The position numbers and the translations under genes were made by a program. This document shows, piece after piece, positions 63,764 through 64,000 of a DNA stretch of 64,000 nucleotides; position 1 is the first letter of the stretch, and the number at the start of each line of letters is the position of its first letter. This stretch comes from CBDDIP01 sp965279405. GTDB taxonomy: Bacteria > Actinomycetota > Acidimicrobiia > Acidimicrobiales > Ilumatobacteraceae. Location of the stretch: contig OZ257157.1 in the NCBI GenBank assembly GCA_965279405.1, positions 3,472,001-3,536,000 on the forward strand, in the 5' to 3' direction. The notes under the pieces are model-generated. The model was given only the letters and a program-made list of their open reading frames with translations, was not told the origin of the DNA and searched no databases.

Positions 63764-64000
63764 ATGGCTGACGCCATCCGAGTGTCGGGACCAGTCGCTG
63801 GTACCGACAAGACCCTGTCGTTCGAGACCGGCAAGCTGGCTCAGCAGAGCCAAGGCGCCGTGGTCGCATCGATCGGTCGTACCACCGTCCTCGCCACCGC
63901 CAACGCGGCCAAGGACGTCCGTCCCGGCACGGACTTCTTCCCCCTCACCATCGATGTGGAAGAGCGTTCGTATGCCGCCGGCAAGATCCCCGGCTCGTTC
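63764..64000 (+). CDS. pnp: Polyribonucleotide nucleotidyltransferase (PNPase), 5' part cut by window edge
   Basis: Seventy-nine residues are visible: MADAIRVSGPVAGTDKTLSFETGKLAQQSQGAVVASIGRTTVLATANAAKD (in parts) and FFPLTIDVEERSYAAGKIPGSF, the first RNase PH domain of PNPase. It phosphorolyses RNA from the 3' end. The ATG at 63764 has a strong AAAGGAG six bases upstream, framed by a TCGA/TCGA 4-bp hairpin. The usual neighbour rpsO is 2.7 kb away because fbiC is inserted. Confidence 0.93.
   Translation, partial: MADAIRVSGPVAGTDKTLSFETGKLAQQSQGAVVASIGRTTVLATANAAKDVRPGTDFFPLTIDVEERSYAAGKIPGSF

Noticed and set aside
1..64000. CRISPR arrays, insertion sequences, integrases or phage genes
   Set aside because: None seen: no spaced identical repeats, no transposase or integrase motifs. 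The RecB-like nuclease (7377-8204) has Cas4-like features but no CRISPR context.

Overview
The window comes from a high-GC actinobacterium. Several markers point that way: mycothiol-linked proteins (a maleylpyruvate-isomerase-fold protein and an Rv2466c-like protein), a fused CofG/CofH enzyme for cofactor F420 (FbiC), several F420-type luciferase-like oxidoreductases, a WS/DGAT wax ester/triacylglycerol synthase, and many GTG/TTG starts with 1-4 nt gene overlaps. The style fits the Acidimicrobiia (Ilumatobacter-like), but this is inferred from gene content, not from a marker comparison. I see no prophage, insertion sequence or CRISPR array. This is ordinary chromosome: lipid/CoA metabolism on the left, a conserved translation cluster on the right.

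Region by region. Positions 1-9.4 kb hold a truncated S9 peptidase, an F420-type oxidoreductase, a mycothiol-dependent-isomerase-like protein, a CrtC-like protein, an SDR with a small partner gene, and a coupled trio (RecB-like nuclease, PAP2 phosphatase, WS/DGAT). Positions 9.4-29.1 kb are rich in acyl-CoA enzymes: three acyl-CoA dehydrogenase-fold proteins, two acyl-CoA synthetases, an enoyl-CoA hydratase-like protein, a P450 and SDRs. Mixed in are an orphan ClpP divergent from an SRPBCC-ArsR pair, a MarR-controlled MFS exporter, an Lrp regulator, a three-gene ABC exporter and an atypical tRNA-Tyr-like gene. Positions 29.1-34.9 kb carry a Phd/VapC-type toxin-antitoxin pair, a membrane-anchored Hsp70-like protein with a duplicated outer domain, an EamA transporter, an MBL hydrolase and a small sigma factor. 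Positions 35-46.9 kb carry LarE, another F420-type oxidoreductase with an SDR, two related serine hydrolases, an M20 peptidase coupled to a nitronate monooxygenase, a geranylgeranyl-reductase-like flavoprotein, a Tat-exported amidase, and a convergent SDR/MaoC pair resembling a split peroxisomal MFE-2.

Positions 47-64 kb are the conserved information-processing block: proS, divergent from rimP-nusA-ylxR-infB-(Rv2466c-like)-rbfA-truB, then ribF, an orphan solute-binding lipoprotein, a chorismate mutase/VOC fusion, ribE, rpsO, fbiC and the start of pnp. The riboflavin genes (ribF, ribE) and fbiC lie close together. That is biochemically sensible, because FMN/FAD and F420 serve the many flavin- and F420-type enzymes upstream.

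The most unusual items are these. (1) A chorismate mutase fused to a 4-hydroxyphenylpyruvate-dioxygenase-like VOC domain that appears to lack the third iron ligand. (2) The Hsp70-TM-double-domain protein. (3) Two copies of a TGCAAC-N6-GTTGC operator between clpP and the SRPBCC-arsR operon. (4) Several genes whose Shine-Dalgarno sequence sits in the loop of a hairpin next to the start codon, one of which also buries the AUG in an 11-bp stem. (5) A tRNA-Tyr(GUA)-like gene with non-canonical positions.
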